Source: Streptomyces physcomitrii (lineage in GTDB: Bacteria; Actinomycetota; Actinomycetes; Streptomycetales; Streptomycetaceae). From it: a stretch of DNA of 64,000 nt. The notes under the pieces are model-generated. The model searched no databases, was not told where the DNA came from, and saw only the letters and a program-made list of their open reading frames with translations. The stretch is from assembly GCF_012273655.1 (NCBI RefSeq), contig NZ_JAAWWP010000008.1, forward strand, positions 248,001 through 312,000, read 5' to 3'. Shown piece after piece: positions 15,827-24,464 of the stretch (position 1 is its first letter; the number at the start of each line of letters is the position of its first letter). The translations under genes were made by a program, and so were the position numbers.

Positions 15827-16908
15827 CGGGCCCCTCCTGCTGGTTGCCCCGGCCCGGTGGCCGAAGCGGTGGCACTGGTCGCGAGCCGGGACTTCGGCGC
15901 GATGCTGCGCGCGGCGAGGCCGACCTCGCCGCGGCCCGCCTCGTACCGGGCGATCCGGACGGCCTCCGCCATCACGGCCGCCTCGCCGAGCCCGAACTCC
16001 GCGCTGGTCTTCTCGACGAAGTCGAAGAGACCCGAGTGCATGCCGATCACCCCGCCGAGCACCTGCATCCGGCGGTCCTCGGGGACGACGTCGAGCGTGC
16101 TGCGGCACAGCTGCGCGAGGCGGGCCAGCTCCTGGTAACCGAAGCGGTCCTCGCCCTGCACCGCGAGGATGCCCGCGAGCGATTCGATGCTCGCGTTGCC
16201 CGCGCCGCGCCCGAGCCCGTCCAGGGTGGCGTCCACGACCGACGCCCCGGCCTGCGCGGCGGCCAGGCTGTTGGCGTTCGCCATGCCCAGGTTGTCGTGG
16301 CCGTGGAAGCCGACCGTGCCGGTCACCTCGGCGACCGCCCGTACGTAGCGTTCGACGTCGGCGGGGAGCATCGAGCCGTTGGAGTCGACGACGTACACGC
16401 CCGCGAGTCCGGCCGGGATGTCCTTGAGGAAACCCGCCAGCTCCCCGGCCGGGGTGTCGCTGGTCTTCATCAGGTTGAGGTACACCCGCTCGCACAGCTC
16501 GACCGAGGTGCTGAGGTAGTCGAGGACCTCGGGGACCCGGTGCGCCTCCACGCCGACCCGGACGAAGGACATGCCGTCCGCGCAGAGGGCGGCCAGCGTC
16601 GCGAGGCTGCTGAACTCGGGCTGGGCGAACATGCCCCAGGCCGTCGAGTGCAGCCGGGCGGCCGCGAGTTCGCACCAGCCCTTGAGGTCGATGGTGCACG
16701 CCGGAGCGCCCTTGCGTTCGGCCTCGAAGCCGAAACCGTGCCCGAGTTCCACCAGCCGCACCGGTGTCCGGTCGAGCCCGGTCAGCAGCTCGCCGACGAA
16801 CTCCGTCTCGAACCGGAAGTCGACCGCGTAGCCGCCGTCGCGCAGCGTGGTGTCGAGCAGTTCCCAGGGCCGGCCGTCGTCGGCCGCCCCGTCCGGTGTC
16901 CCGTGCAT
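15823..16908 (-). CDS. DRE-TIM metallolyase (HMGL-like aldolase)
   Basis: 361 aa. A pyruvate- or acyl-CoA-type metallolyase barrel. LLDTTLRDGGYAVDF near residues 17-31 is the DRE/substrate motif with catalytic Arg-Asp, and GFHGHDNLG near 215 holds the HxH metal ligands. VVDATLDGLGRGAGN closes the active site. The motif DTTLRDGGY is closest to proteins annotated as 4-hydroxy-2-oxovalerate aldolase-like, rather than isopropylmalate synthases. MHGTPDG was taken as start because AAGGGGGA lies 5 nt upstream. A 38-bp gap separates it from the alpha/beta hydrolase, and it is coupled to the FAH gene by a 4-nt overlap. It probably joins or cleaves a keto acid and an aldehyde or acyl donor. Confidence 0.82.
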   Translation of the reverse strand: MHGTPDGAADDGRPWELLDTTLRDGGYAVDFRFETEFVGELLTGLDRTPVRLVELGHGFGFEAERKGAPACTIDLKGWCELAAARLHSTAWGMFAQPEFSSLATLAALCADGMSFVRVGVEAHRVPEVLDYLSTSVELCERVYLNLMKTSDTPAGELAGFLKDIPAGLAGVYVVDSNGSMLPADVERYVRAVAEVTGTVGFHGHDNLGMANANSLAAAQAGASVVDATLDGLGRGAGNASIESLAGILAVQGEDRFGYQELARLAQLCRSTLDVVPEDRRMQVLGGVIGMHSGLFDFVEKTSAEFGLGEAAVMAEAVRIARYEAGRGEVGLAARSIAPKSRLATSATASATGPGQPAGGAR

Positions 16909-16946
16909 CTCGTCCCCCTTGGTTGTGTGGGCCCCTGTCCGCCCGT

Positions 16947-17789
16947 TCATCGGTTCCGCGCACCCGCCCGCAGCAGCCGGATCGCCGACTCCCGCCAGGC
17001 CGGCCAGGTGTGCCCGGCCACCGGGCAGACCTCCAGGCGCAGCGCGCCCTCCGGAATCCGCCGCAGGAAGTGCTCCGTGCAGCGGCGGGCCACCCGCTCG
17101 TCGAGAGAGGCGAGTGCCGAGGCGCGGGTGCCGCCGCCCCGCCGGGGTGCCCGGCCCGCCACCGCCAGCGTGACGTCGAGCGACCGCCGGGGCACGAACC
17201 CCCGCCAGGCCTTGCGCCAGCGCAGCAGCGCCCGGAGCTGCCCGAGCGAGCGGCCCCGGCGCAGGGCCAGATAGACGCAGCCCGGCAGGAACTCGCCGCC
17301 CGCGTAGCCGGAGACGCACACCACCCGCTCCACCGAGTCGAGCGCGCTGCCCACGGCGAGCGCGAGATCGCATCCGGCGGAGTACCCGACGGCCGTGACC
17401 AAGTCGAGCTCCAGGCCGCAGAGTTCGGCGACCCGGTGGACGTCCTCGGCCAGTGCCGCGGCGAGTTCCCCGACGCCGGTGCCGGTCTGCTGGGCGGACG
17501 TCCAGTCCGGGGTGACGAAGACGGCCACGTCGTGCCCGGCGAGCAGCTCGGGCCCGGCCGTCTGCCAGCACTGGACGTCGTCACCGCCGCCGATCCCGCC
17601 GAAGCAGACCACGGCCCGCGCGGTCTCCGCCCGGTCGAAGTCGCGGGAGACGGTGAAGCGCACACCGAACCGCCCGGCGGACCGTCCCGCGGGGGTGTGC
17701 CGGTCCGCGGCCGTCGCGGACGTGGCGGCTGCCGCCGCCGTCGCGGTCGTGGCAGTCGTGTCAGTGGTCGTCGTGGTCGTGGCGGTCAT
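16947..17789 (-). CDS. Alpha/beta hydrolase with Thr-rich N-terminus
   Basis: 280 aa. After about 45 low-complexity Thr/Ala residues comes an alpha/beta-hydrolase core. VVCFGGIGGGDDVQCW may form the oxyanion loop, the nucleophile elbow is AVGYSAGCDLAL, and a likely catalytic His lies in VAGHTWPAW. It is not a standard thioesterase sequence, and the family within the superfamily is not clear to me. Its ATG overlaps the C-PCP stop by 4 nt, so it is translationally coupled to the condensation protein. It may be a releasing esterase, peptidase or acyl transferase of the pathway. Confidence 0.7.
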   Translation of the reverse strand: MTATTTTTTDTTATTATAAAAATSATAADRHTPAGRSAGRFGVRFTVSRDFDRAETARAVVCFGGIGGGDDVQCWQTAGPELLAGHDVAVFVTPDWTSAQQTGTGVGELAAALAEDVHRVAELCGLELDLVTAVGYSAGCDLALAVGSALDSVERVVCVSGYAGGEFLPGCVYLALRRGRSLGQLRALLRWRKAWRGFVPRRSLDVTLAVAGRAPRRGGGTRASALASLDERVARRCTEHFLRRIPEGALRLEVCPVAGHTWPAWRESAIRLLRAGARNR

Positions 17790-19891
17790 GCTCCGAACAC
17801 CTCCCCGAAGACGGAGTGCGCGACCGGGCCGAGGCCGCAGGCCGCCGCCGCCCGGGCGACGGCAGCGTGGATCCCGGCCTCCGTGGCGGCCCGCTGGGTA
17901 CGGACGGCCAGCCGCACCCGCGCGGCGCCGGGCGGCCACTCCGCGCGGAGCGAGAGCAGTCCGGTGGCCGCGGCCGTGGTGACGAGTTCGGCCACCTGGT
18001 CCGCGGCCGGGGAGACGGGGCCCTCGTCCGTACCGGCGCCGCGGTGGGCGATCGCACCGGCGCTCGGGTGGGCGTCCCAGGCCCCGGCCACCTGCCCGAG
18101 CAGCTGGGCGAGGACCGTGGTCCGGACCTCCGCGGAGCTGGTACCGGCGGCGCCCGCGTCGAGGACGAGGTACCCGGCGGTCTCCCACCCCGCCGCGCGG
18201 TCCTCGCCCGCCTCGGCCCCGGCGGCGGCGATGGAGGCGACCAGTTCGGCGAAGGTCGGGTGGTAGAAGAGGGTGGCCGGGTTCAGGGGGCGGCCCAGGG
18301 CCTCGGAGATCTCCTTGACCAAGTTCACCGCCTCCAGCGAACTGCCGCCCGACTCGAAGAAGTCGTACTCCTCGGGGTCCGATCCCGCTCCGTACCGCGC
18401 CCGCAGCACCTCGGCGACCACGGCGCGCACCGCCGCCTCGCCGGCGGGGCCGCCCGCGGTGCCCGCCGCACCGGCCCCGGCCGCCAGCTCCCGGTTCAGC
18501 GCGGTCAGCGGGGCCAGGTGCGCCCGCGCGCTGCGCAGGACCTCGGCGGCGGGCGTCGCGGGGTCGGCGGCGGCGAAGTCCTCCAGGACGGCGCGCAGGG
18601 CGCGCTCCACCCGGCGGAAGTCGGCGGCCGAGAGCCCCTCCATGCCCACCTGGGCGTGGACGTCCAGTGCCGTACCGGCGAAGGCGGACACGATGTCGAC
18701 GTCCTCGACCGGCCCGGAGGAGATGAGGTCGTAGTGCCAGCGGGCCCCCAGGGCGTCGGTGCCCGCGAAGAAGTCCACCGGGAAGAGGTTGACGTTCGGG
18801 CCGAAGGAGCGGCGCAGGCTGCCGCTGTGGAAGCACTGACTCCAGCGCTTGTCGCGGATGTCGGTGGCGATGCCGTCGAGGAACTCCGCCACCGAGGCGT
18901 CCTCGGGGCGGCGCACCGCCAGCGGGAGGGTGTACGCGAAGCTGCCGAGCGGCTGGACCGCGGCGCGGGAGACGCCCGCGCGCGGCACGGACAGCTGCAC
19001 CGCCGACTCGCCGGTGGCCGCGAGGAGCAGCACCGCCGTGTAGCCGCACAGCCAGGCGAGCGAGGCCTGCGCGTCCGGTGTCCCCTCGGCGCCCTGCTCC
19101 GCGCCCGGCAGCGCGCGGGGCCGCACCTGGCCGAGCCGGGCGACCCGGGGCACGGTCGACGCGCGCCGCTTCGGGCCGATGAGCACCGGCGCCGTCCGTC
19201 CGCCGTCGGTGATCCGGTCGAGCACCCCGGCCTCGGCCTGCTGCCGCCGCGTGAACATGGCAGCGGCCAGCTCCCGGGAGTCCTCCCAGCTCGCGTACGG
19301 CCACATCAGCTCCCCGGCGTCACCGGAGTCCTTGCTGTCGAGCGCGCGCAGATACTCCTGCCGGATCATGAACATGTGGAAGACGAGGCCGACCCCGTCG
19401 AGCACGGAGTGGTGCACGAAGACCGACCACACCACCGAGCCGTCGGTCAGCCGGTGCAGCCGGGAGAAGAGCGCGGCGCTCGTGGGCTCGGCCAGGGCAC
19501 GCCGGTCGCGGGAGACCCGGACCGACTCCGGCACCGGGTCGCCGGGCGGCGCCAGCGGCTCCACCTCGAACAGCCGCCGGCCCTTTGCGTCGTGCGAGAT
19601 CCGGTCCCCGCAGCGGGCCCAGACCGCGGCCAGCCGGGCGACGTCCAGCTCGCCGTCGATGACGAACGCGGTCCCGGTACGGATCTCCAGCCCGCCGAGC
19701 AGCGTCTCCGCCACCCGCATCTCCTCGGCCTGCGCCGTGGGCTCCTGGTGCGGCGAGTGCTCCGCCGAAGGTGCCGCCCCGGTGTCCGCCGCCTCTGCCT
19801 CTGCCGCCTCGGTCTCCGCCGACTCTGCCTCGGCCGTCTCGGTCTCCGCCGACTCTGCCTCGGCCGCCTCGGTCTCCGCCGTCCGGGTCAT
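17786..19891 (-). CDS. NRPS condensation-PCP protein with extra C-terminal region
   Basis: 701 aa. Residues 1-45 are a 10-aa repeat rich in Glu/Ala (TEAAEAESAE type, three copies). Residues about 55-480 form a condensation domain with the catalytic HHSVLDG near 160. A carrier domain follows, with its phosphopantetheine serine in ESGGSSLEAV near 517. The last 110 or so residues, beyond the PCP, contain a hydrophobic, Ala-rich domain ending FGEVFGA that I do not recognise. It should make the one amide or ester bond in the pathway, using substrates carried on the separate A-PCP proteins. Its start overlaps the thioesterase stop by 4 nt. The acceptor and donor specificities are unknown. Confidence 0.88.
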   Translation of the reverse strand: MTRTAETEAAEAESAETETAEAESAETEAAEAEAADTGAAPSAEHSPHQEPTAQAEEMRVAETLLGGLEIRTGTAFVIDGELDVARLAAVWARCGDRISHDAKGRRLFEVEPLAPPGDPVPESVRVSRDRRALAEPTSAALFSRLHRLTDGSVVWSVFVHHSVLDGVGLVFHMFMIRQEYLRALDSKDSGDAGELMWPYASWEDSRELAAAMFTRRQQAEAGVLDRITDGGRTAPVLIGPKRRASTVPRVARLGQVRPRALPGAEQGAEGTPDAQASLAWLCGYTAVLLLAATGESAVQLSVPRAGVSRAAVQPLGSFAYTLPLAVRRPEDASVAEFLDGIATDIRDKRWSQCFHSGSLRRSFGPNVNLFPVDFFAGTDALGARWHYDLISSGPVEDVDIVSAFAGTALDVHAQVGMEGLSAADFRRVERALRAVLEDFAAADPATPAAEVLRSARAHLAPLTALNRELAAGAGAAGTAGGPAGEAAVRAVVAEVLRARYGAGSDPEEYDFFESGGSSLEAVNLVKEISEALGRPLNPATLFYHPTFAELVASIAAAGAEAGEDRAAGWETAGYLVLDAGAAGTSSAEVRTTVLAQLLGQVAGAWDAHPSAGAIAHRGAGTDEGPVSPAADQVAELVTTAAATGLLSLRAEWPPGAARVRLAVRTQRAATEAGIHAAVARAAAACGLGPVAHSVFGEVFGA

Positions 19892-20658
19892 CCGCGCTCA
19901 CCCGCCGCGCACAGCTCCTCGATACGGCGGATCGCGGCGTTGCCCGCCACCAGGTAGTGCTCCGGGGCGCCGTCCGCCTCCAGCACGGTGGTCTCCGCGA
20001 AGCCGCGCCAGTAGTCGAGGTCGTCCGCCGGTACGAAGGCGTCCTCGCTCCAGTGCACGACGGTGCGGGGGAAGTCCCGTTCGCCGCCCTCGCCGAAGTA
20101 CCGCGAGAGCAGGTCCACGTCCTCGCGGAGCGTGCGCACCGCCAGCGCGGCGAAGGCCTCGTGCACCGGCGGCCTGCCGGAGCCGGCCAGCGCGGCGTTC
20201 ATGAGGGTGAGGATCTCCTCGTCGGACATGGACGCGGCGTAGGCGCCGTACAGGCCCTCCTTGGCCGGGCGCATGCTCGACAGGACGGTGGTGACGCGCA
20301 TCCTGTCCCGCAGCCGGGCGGCCACCGCGTCCGCCACCAGGGCTCCCATGCAGTGCCCGGTGAGGACCAGCGACTCGGCACCGCGCGTGCCGAGGGCGGC
20401 GAGCGAGGCCTCCAGGTCCGCGCAGAGGTCCTCGATCGAGGCGGCCGCGGGCTCCGCGCGCCGCCGGTCCCGTCCGGGGAGGTGGTAGCGCAGGAAGGGG
20501 GCCTCGCCGAAGGCGGTGGGCCACTCGGAGAACATCGGTACGCCCGAGCCCGCCTGCGGTACGCCGACCACGATCGTGCGCTGACCGTCGAATCCGCCGC
20601 TGAACCGCTTCACCGGGTCCGTACCCGTGGTGCGTGTGCTGTCCGCCATGCCCTTCAC
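19888..20658 (-). CDS. Thioesterase with Cys nucleophile (GHCMGA)
   Basis: 256 aa from the GTG at 20658, whose stop-start overlap GTGA with the methyltransferase fits the operon pattern. An ATG three codons later (20649) is also possible. This is an alpha/beta-hydrolase thioesterase of the GrsT/TEII type. It has RYHLPGRDRR, the nucleophile elbow LVLTGHCMGALVADAV near residue 103, SEDAFVP (Asp region) and GAPEHYLV (His). The nucleophile position is Cys where Ser is usual. It could remove or cyclise carrier-bound intermediates. Together with the C-terminal thioesterase it makes two thioesterases in one small operon. Confidence 0.85.
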   Translation of the reverse strand: MKGMADSTRTTGTDPVKRFSGGFDGQRTIVVGVPQAGSGVPMFSEWPTAFGEAPFLRYHLPGRDRRRAEPAAASIEDLCADLEASLAALGTRGAESLVLTGHCMGALVADAVAARLRDRMRVTTVLSSMRPAKEGLYGAYAASMSDEEILTLMNAALAGSGRPPVHEAFAALAVRTLREDVDLLSRYFGEGGERDFPRTVVHWSEDAFVPADDLDYWRGFAETTVLEADGAPEHYLVAGNAAIRRIEELCAAGERG

Positions 20659-21521
20659 CTCACCGTTCCGATGGCGACGCCGTAGAAGCAGGTCCGCAGC
20701 TGCTTCAGCGGCAGGTGCCGCAGCGAGGCGCCGAGGGCGCGCACGGCCAGGCCGTCGCCCTCCAGGCCGTAGTCGTCGCGGACGTGCGCGATCCCCGCGC
20801 AGGAGGCGTGCAGCTCGGCGCCGCTGCGGTAGGCGGCCTTGAGCCCGCCCTCGACCGCGCGGTTGCCGGGGTGCCACAGCTTCAGCAGCGGCGACATGAA
20901 GTCGGTGACCACCAGGCTCCCCGCGGGGCAGCCCTCGCTGATCCCGTCCAGGTACCCGGCGACCTCGGCCGCCTCCAGGTGGTAGCTGAGCCCCTCCGAG
21001 ACGACCACCGTGGGCAGTTCGGCCCCGGGCAGCTCCCGCATCCAGTCCCGCTGCCGGATGTCGACGGCGACGTTGGTGGCCCCGGCGCCGAGGCCCAGCT
21101 CCTCGCGTACGGCGACGACGGCGGGCAGGTCCACGTACACCCACTCCACGGTCGTCCCGTCGGGGAGCTGGCCGGACAGCCGCCTGCTGCGGTCCTCCAG
21201 GCCGCAGCCGACCTCGACGACCCGCAGCCGCCGGTGGCCGCCGCGCCAGGCGAAGCCCGCGATCTCGAAGTCGTACAGCTGGGCCCGGACCACGCAGCCG
21301 CGCATGATCGTCTTGTTGAAGTCCGCCCAGTGCTCGGCGTCCCCGAGCTCGGCGGCGACCCGCTTGGCGACCACGTCGCGAAAGCGCAGCTCCGGCCAGA
21401 GTTCGTCCGCGCGCCCGCGGGCGAGCGCGGTCAGCACGGAGGTCGACTCGCTCGACCCGGCCGCGAAGACCCGCCTGGCCGCGCCCGTGCCGGGCCCGGT
21501 GTTCTTCGTCTCGGCACTCAT
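20655..21521 (-). CDS. SAM-dependent O-methyltransferase (LCM/PPM1-like family)
   Basis: 288 aa. A class I methyltransferase with LRVVEVGCGLEDRSRRL (the family's variant of motif I, near residue 100), VYVDLPAVVAVREEL (the acidic end of beta 2) and a VVSEGLSYHLEAAEV segment typical of the leucine-carboxyl-methyltransferase-like group. Such enzymes methylate carboxylates or hydroxyls in natural-product pathways. It overlaps the P450 stop by 4 nt (ATGA) and the thioesterase by 4 nt. Methyl-ester formation as activation or protection of a carboxylate is possible, but this is inference. Confidence 0.85.
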   Translation of the reverse strand: MSAETKNTGPGTGAARRVFAAGSSESTSVLTALARGRADELWPELRFRDVVAKRVAAELGDAEHWADFNKTIMRGCVVRAQLYDFEIAGFAWRGGHRRLRVVEVGCGLEDRSRRLSGQLPDGTTVEWVYVDLPAVVAVREELGLGAGATNVAVDIRQRDWMRELPGAELPTVVVSEGLSYHLEAAEVAGYLDGISEGCPAGSLVVTDFMSPLLKLWHPGNRAVEGGLKAAYRSGAELHASCAGIAHVRDDYGLEGDGLAVRALGASLRHLPLKQLRTCFYGVAIGTVR

Positions 21522-22741
21522 CCGGCCATCCCGACCTCGGCGGAGGTGTACCCCCGCATGAACGTGGAGTGGAGTCGTTCGAAGGGGCCGGGCAGCGTCA
21601 TCGCCCCGGCCCGGGAGAAGAACCAGTCGAGGTAGCACTCGATCTCCACCGCGGCCACCTGCGCCCCGATGCAGCGGTGCGCGCCCACCCCGAAGGACAG
21701 ATGCGGCCGGGAGTGCGGGACCTCGGGCGTGAAGCCGGGGCCGAAGTACGCCTCGTCGAAGTTGGCCGAGTAGTTCCACAGCACGACGAACTCGCCCTGC
21801 TTGATCTCCTGCCCGCCGATCTCCAGGTCGCACAGGGCGCGCCGCTGCACATAGGCGTTGGTCGACGTCCAGCGGAAGACCTCGGCGAGGAACCCGGTGC
21901 GGTCGCGCGCCCAGCTCTCCGCCAGCTCCTCGGTGTCGCGCCCGAGCACGTACTCGGTGAAGGAGGCGGCGGTGTAGGGCGTGGTGTCGTTGCCGCCGAC
22001 GGTGACGTTGAGGAAGTTGTACAGGTACTCGTCCTGCTGCAACTGCTCCTTCATCTCCGCGAGGGCGTCCGCGCGTTCGGCCGGCGCCGCCACCGGGCAC
22101 CCCGCGGCGGCCGCCCCCCGGGCGTTCAGCTTCATGATCGCGGTGAGCAGTTCGAGGTGCGCCTCCGCGCGCCGGGCGGCGGGCCGCTCCGCGTCGCCGA
22201 TCCGGGGGTCGGCGTAGCCGATGAGGCGTTCACTCAGGCGTACGAGCCGGGCGGCGTCGGCCGGTTCGATGGCGTAGGCGAGCGAGAGGAAGGAGACCGG
22301 GAGCTCCTGGAGGACCGCGCTGAGCAGGTCCCCGCCGCCGCCCGCCGCGAATTGCTGCGAGGCCTCGGCGAGCCGCTGCCGGGTCGCCGTGTCGGTGGCC
22401 TTCAGCATCGACCGGAAGAACAGCGGGCTGTGGATCTTCCGCAGCCGCTGGTGGCTCGGGTTGTCGGAGCAGATCAGCATCCGGTTGGAGGCGCTGTCGC
22501 TCTGCCCGTTCAGCGAGCCGCCGATGATCGTGCCGTCCTTCGAGGACAGCCGTTGGTCGAGATAGGCCTGCCGTACGTCGTCGTAGCCGAAGAGCATCCA
22601 GCGGCCGTACTTCTCGTCCCGTGCCACCGGGTTGTCGCGGCGGTGCCGGGCGAAGACCTCGGCGTATCCGTCCGTGACGAAGGTGGTCTCGTCGAGCAGG
22701 CTCTCGGCGGTCGCCGCCGTGGTGGTGGTGTCAGTGGTCAC
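21518..22741 (-). CDS. Cytochrome P450 monooxygenase
   Basis: 407 aa, typical for soluble actinobacterial P450s. The I-helix reads VTVGGNDTTPYTA (the oxygen-activating Thr is kept). The ExxR-like helix is EVFRWTS and the haem loop FGVGAHRCIGAQVA, with the Cys ligand near residue 355. The N-terminus lacks a membrane anchor. It overlaps A-PCP 2 by 11 nt and the methyltransferase by 4 nt. A plausible role is hydroxylation of an amino acid, possibly while bound to a PCP, or late oxidation of the product. Its ferredoxin partner is not in the window. Confidence 0.93.
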   Translation of the reverse strand: MTTDTTTTAATAESLLDETTFVTDGYAEVFARHRRDNPVARDEKYGRWMLFGYDDVRQAYLDQRLSSKDGTIIGGSLNGQSDSASNRMLICSDNPSHQRLRKIHSPLFFRSMLKATDTATRQRLAEASQQFAAGGGGDLLSAVLQELPVSFLSLAYAIEPADAARLVRLSERLIGYADPRIGDAERPAARRAEAHLELLTAIMKLNARGAAAAGCPVAAPAERADALAEMKEQLQQDEYLYNFLNVTVGGNDTTPYTAASFTEYVLGRDTEELAESWARDRTGFLAEVFRWTSTNAYVQRRALCDLEIGGQEIKQGEFVVLWNYSANFDEAYFGPGFTPEVPHSRPHLSFGVGAHRCIGAQVAAVEIECYLDWFFSRAGAMTLPGPFERLHSTFMRGYTSAEVGMAG

Positions 22742-24464
22742 CGGTCGACCTCTCCTGGATCAGGCGGGCCAAGTCGTCCAGATCGGGGGCCGAGAGGAGT
22801 TCCTCGGCCGTCAGCTCGACCCCTTCGTTCTCGGTGAGCGCGAGCAGCAGCATGGCCATCTGGAGCGAGCTGAAGCCCAGGTCGTACAGGTCCGCGCCGT
22901 CGGGCACCGGTCCGCCGTGGATCGACTCGACCTGCGCCACCAGGCGCGCCCGCACCGCCGGGTCGCCCGCGGGGGCCGCGGCCGGCGCGGTGCCGTCCTC
23001 GGCGGCCTCGCTCGCCAGGAGCAGGGCGGCGTCGTGCTTGCCGTTGACGTTCACCGGGATCCCGTCGACCGCGCGCACCCGGGGCACCGCGGAGGCCGGT
23101 CCGATCCGGCGCATGGCGGTCAGGAACGCCGGGGTGTCCAGGGCGGGCGGCAACTGGACGAAGAGGATCGGCTCGCCCGCCTTCTCGGCCACCGCGGCCG
23201 CGACGGCACCCGCGGCACGGGCGTTGCCCTCCAGCTCGGACTTCGAGGTGCGGACGCCGTTCACCTTCAGTACACCGCCGGTACGGCGTACGAAGCCGAG
23301 ACGGCCGTCGGCGGCCCTGCTCACCACGTCACCGGTCAGGAAGGTCCGCCCGTCCTCGCCGAAGGGCGTGCAGAGCAGCTCTCCGTCGGCGTCGCGGCTC
23401 AGGTATCCGGCCGAGATCCCCTCGCCCGCGATCACCAGGCGCCCGGTGTCGGACGAGGCCGGAAGCGGCAGTGAACTCTCCTCGTCCACCAGGGTGGTGG
23501 TGATGCCGGGCAGCGGCCGGCCGAGCGGCATCACCGGGACCCCGCCGTAGTCGCTGGCGTGCTCGGCCGGATCGATCTCGTGGCCGGTGCAGGCCACCAC
23601 GCCCTCGGCCGGGCCGTAGAGGTTCACGAAGGACGCGGTGCAGCCCGACTTGAGGATCGCGGAGACCGAGTCGGCGTACAGCTCGCTGCCGCCCGAGTAC
23701 AGGATCCGCAGCGGGTTGAAGGCGCCGGGGGACATCCGCGCGGTCGAGTTGACCAGCGTGGCGGGCGCCAGCATCACGGTGACGCCGGTGCGCCTGAGCG
23801 TCGCCTCGACCCCGTCGCGGAAGACGTCCTCGAAGCGGGGCAGCACCGTCACGCAGCCGCCGCCGAGCAGGGTCCGTACCACCTCGAAGAGATAGGTGTC
23901 GAAGCCCGCGCTCGAACAGTGGGCGACCCGCTCACCGGGCTCCAGCGGCGCCAGGCCCGCGTTGCCGGTGAACCAGCGCAGCTGCCGGCCGGTCTGCAGG
24001 ATCGCCCGGGGGGTTCCGGTGGTGCCGGAGGTGAAGAGGATGTTCGCGCTGTCCTCGGGCAGGTTCCCCGGCGACGGCGACACGCTCACCTCGTCGTCGT
24101 GGACGCGCAGCCGGGGAGAGAGCAACTCCGCCGCGCCGCGCAGGAATTCCTCGGAGCGCCGGGTGTCGAGCGCGCAGTAGGCCGCTCCCGCGTGCTGGGC
24201 CGCAAGGAAGTTGACGATCTGTCCGGTGCCGCGTGCGGAGGAGTCGGCGACCACGTGCCCGGCGAGCGCCCCGCCGCTCCGGTCGAGCCAGCGCGCGCTG
24301 ACGGCCCGCGCCCGCTCGGCCAACTCCTCGTAGGTGACGTGCGGTTGACCCGGAGTACCCGGTGCTCCCGGCACCAGGGCGGCGGGCTCCGGCGCGTGCC
24401 GGGAGACGGTGTCCGTGAACCGCGTCCACAGCGAGGTGTGGACCTGGGGCAGGGTGGCGGTCAC
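22731..24464 (-). CDS. NRPS-like adenylation-PCP didomain (A-PCP 2)
   Basis: 577 aa. The adenylation domain has A3 FTSGTTGTPR near residue 143, SAGFDTYLFEV (the Asp that holds the alpha-amino group), A5 LYGPAEGVV near 284, A7 FLTGD and A10 VNGKHDAAL near 478 with the catalytic Lys. The carrier domain's attachment site reads DLGFSSLQM near 530, a variant of the more common GGxS. It is the first large gene of the cluster 1 operon. Its ATG overlaps a possible 49-codon ORF by 4 nt. It supplies the second amino acyl unit to the discrete condensation protein. I did not try to predict the residue activated. Confidence 0.92.
   Translation of the reverse strand: MTATLPQVHTSLWTRFTDTVSRHAPEPAALVPGAPGTPGQPHVTYEELAERARAVSARWLDRSGGALAGHVVADSSARGTGQIVNFLAAQHAGAAYCALDTRRSEEFLRGAAELLSPRLRVHDDEVSVSPSPGNLPEDSANILFTSGTTGTPRAILQTGRQLRWFTGNAGLAPLEPGERVAHCSSAGFDTYLFEVVRTLLGGGCVTVLPRFEDVFRDGVEATLRRTGVTVMLAPATLVNSTARMSPGAFNPLRILYSGGSELYADSVSAILKSGCTASFVNLYGPAEGVVACTGHEIDPAEHASDYGGVPVMPLGRPLPGITTTLVDEESSLPLPASSDTGRLVIAGEGISAGYLSRDADGELLCTPFGEDGRTFLTGDVVSRAADGRLGFVRRTGGVLKVNGVRTSKSELEGNARAAGAVAAAVAEKAGEPILFVQLPPALDTPAFLTAMRRIGPASAVPRVRAVDGIPVNVNGKHDAALLLASEAAEDGTAPAAAPAGDPAVRARLVAQVESIHGGPVPDGADLYDLGFSSLQMAMLLLALTENEGVELTAEELLSAPDLDDLARLIQERSTGDH

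Noticed and set aside
15823..16908. Isopropylmalate or homocitrate synthase for the DRE-TIM protein
   Set aside because: The DTTLRDGGY start and overall length fit the hydroxy-oxovalerate aldolase-like branch better, and the C-terminal regulatory domain of IPM synthases is missing.
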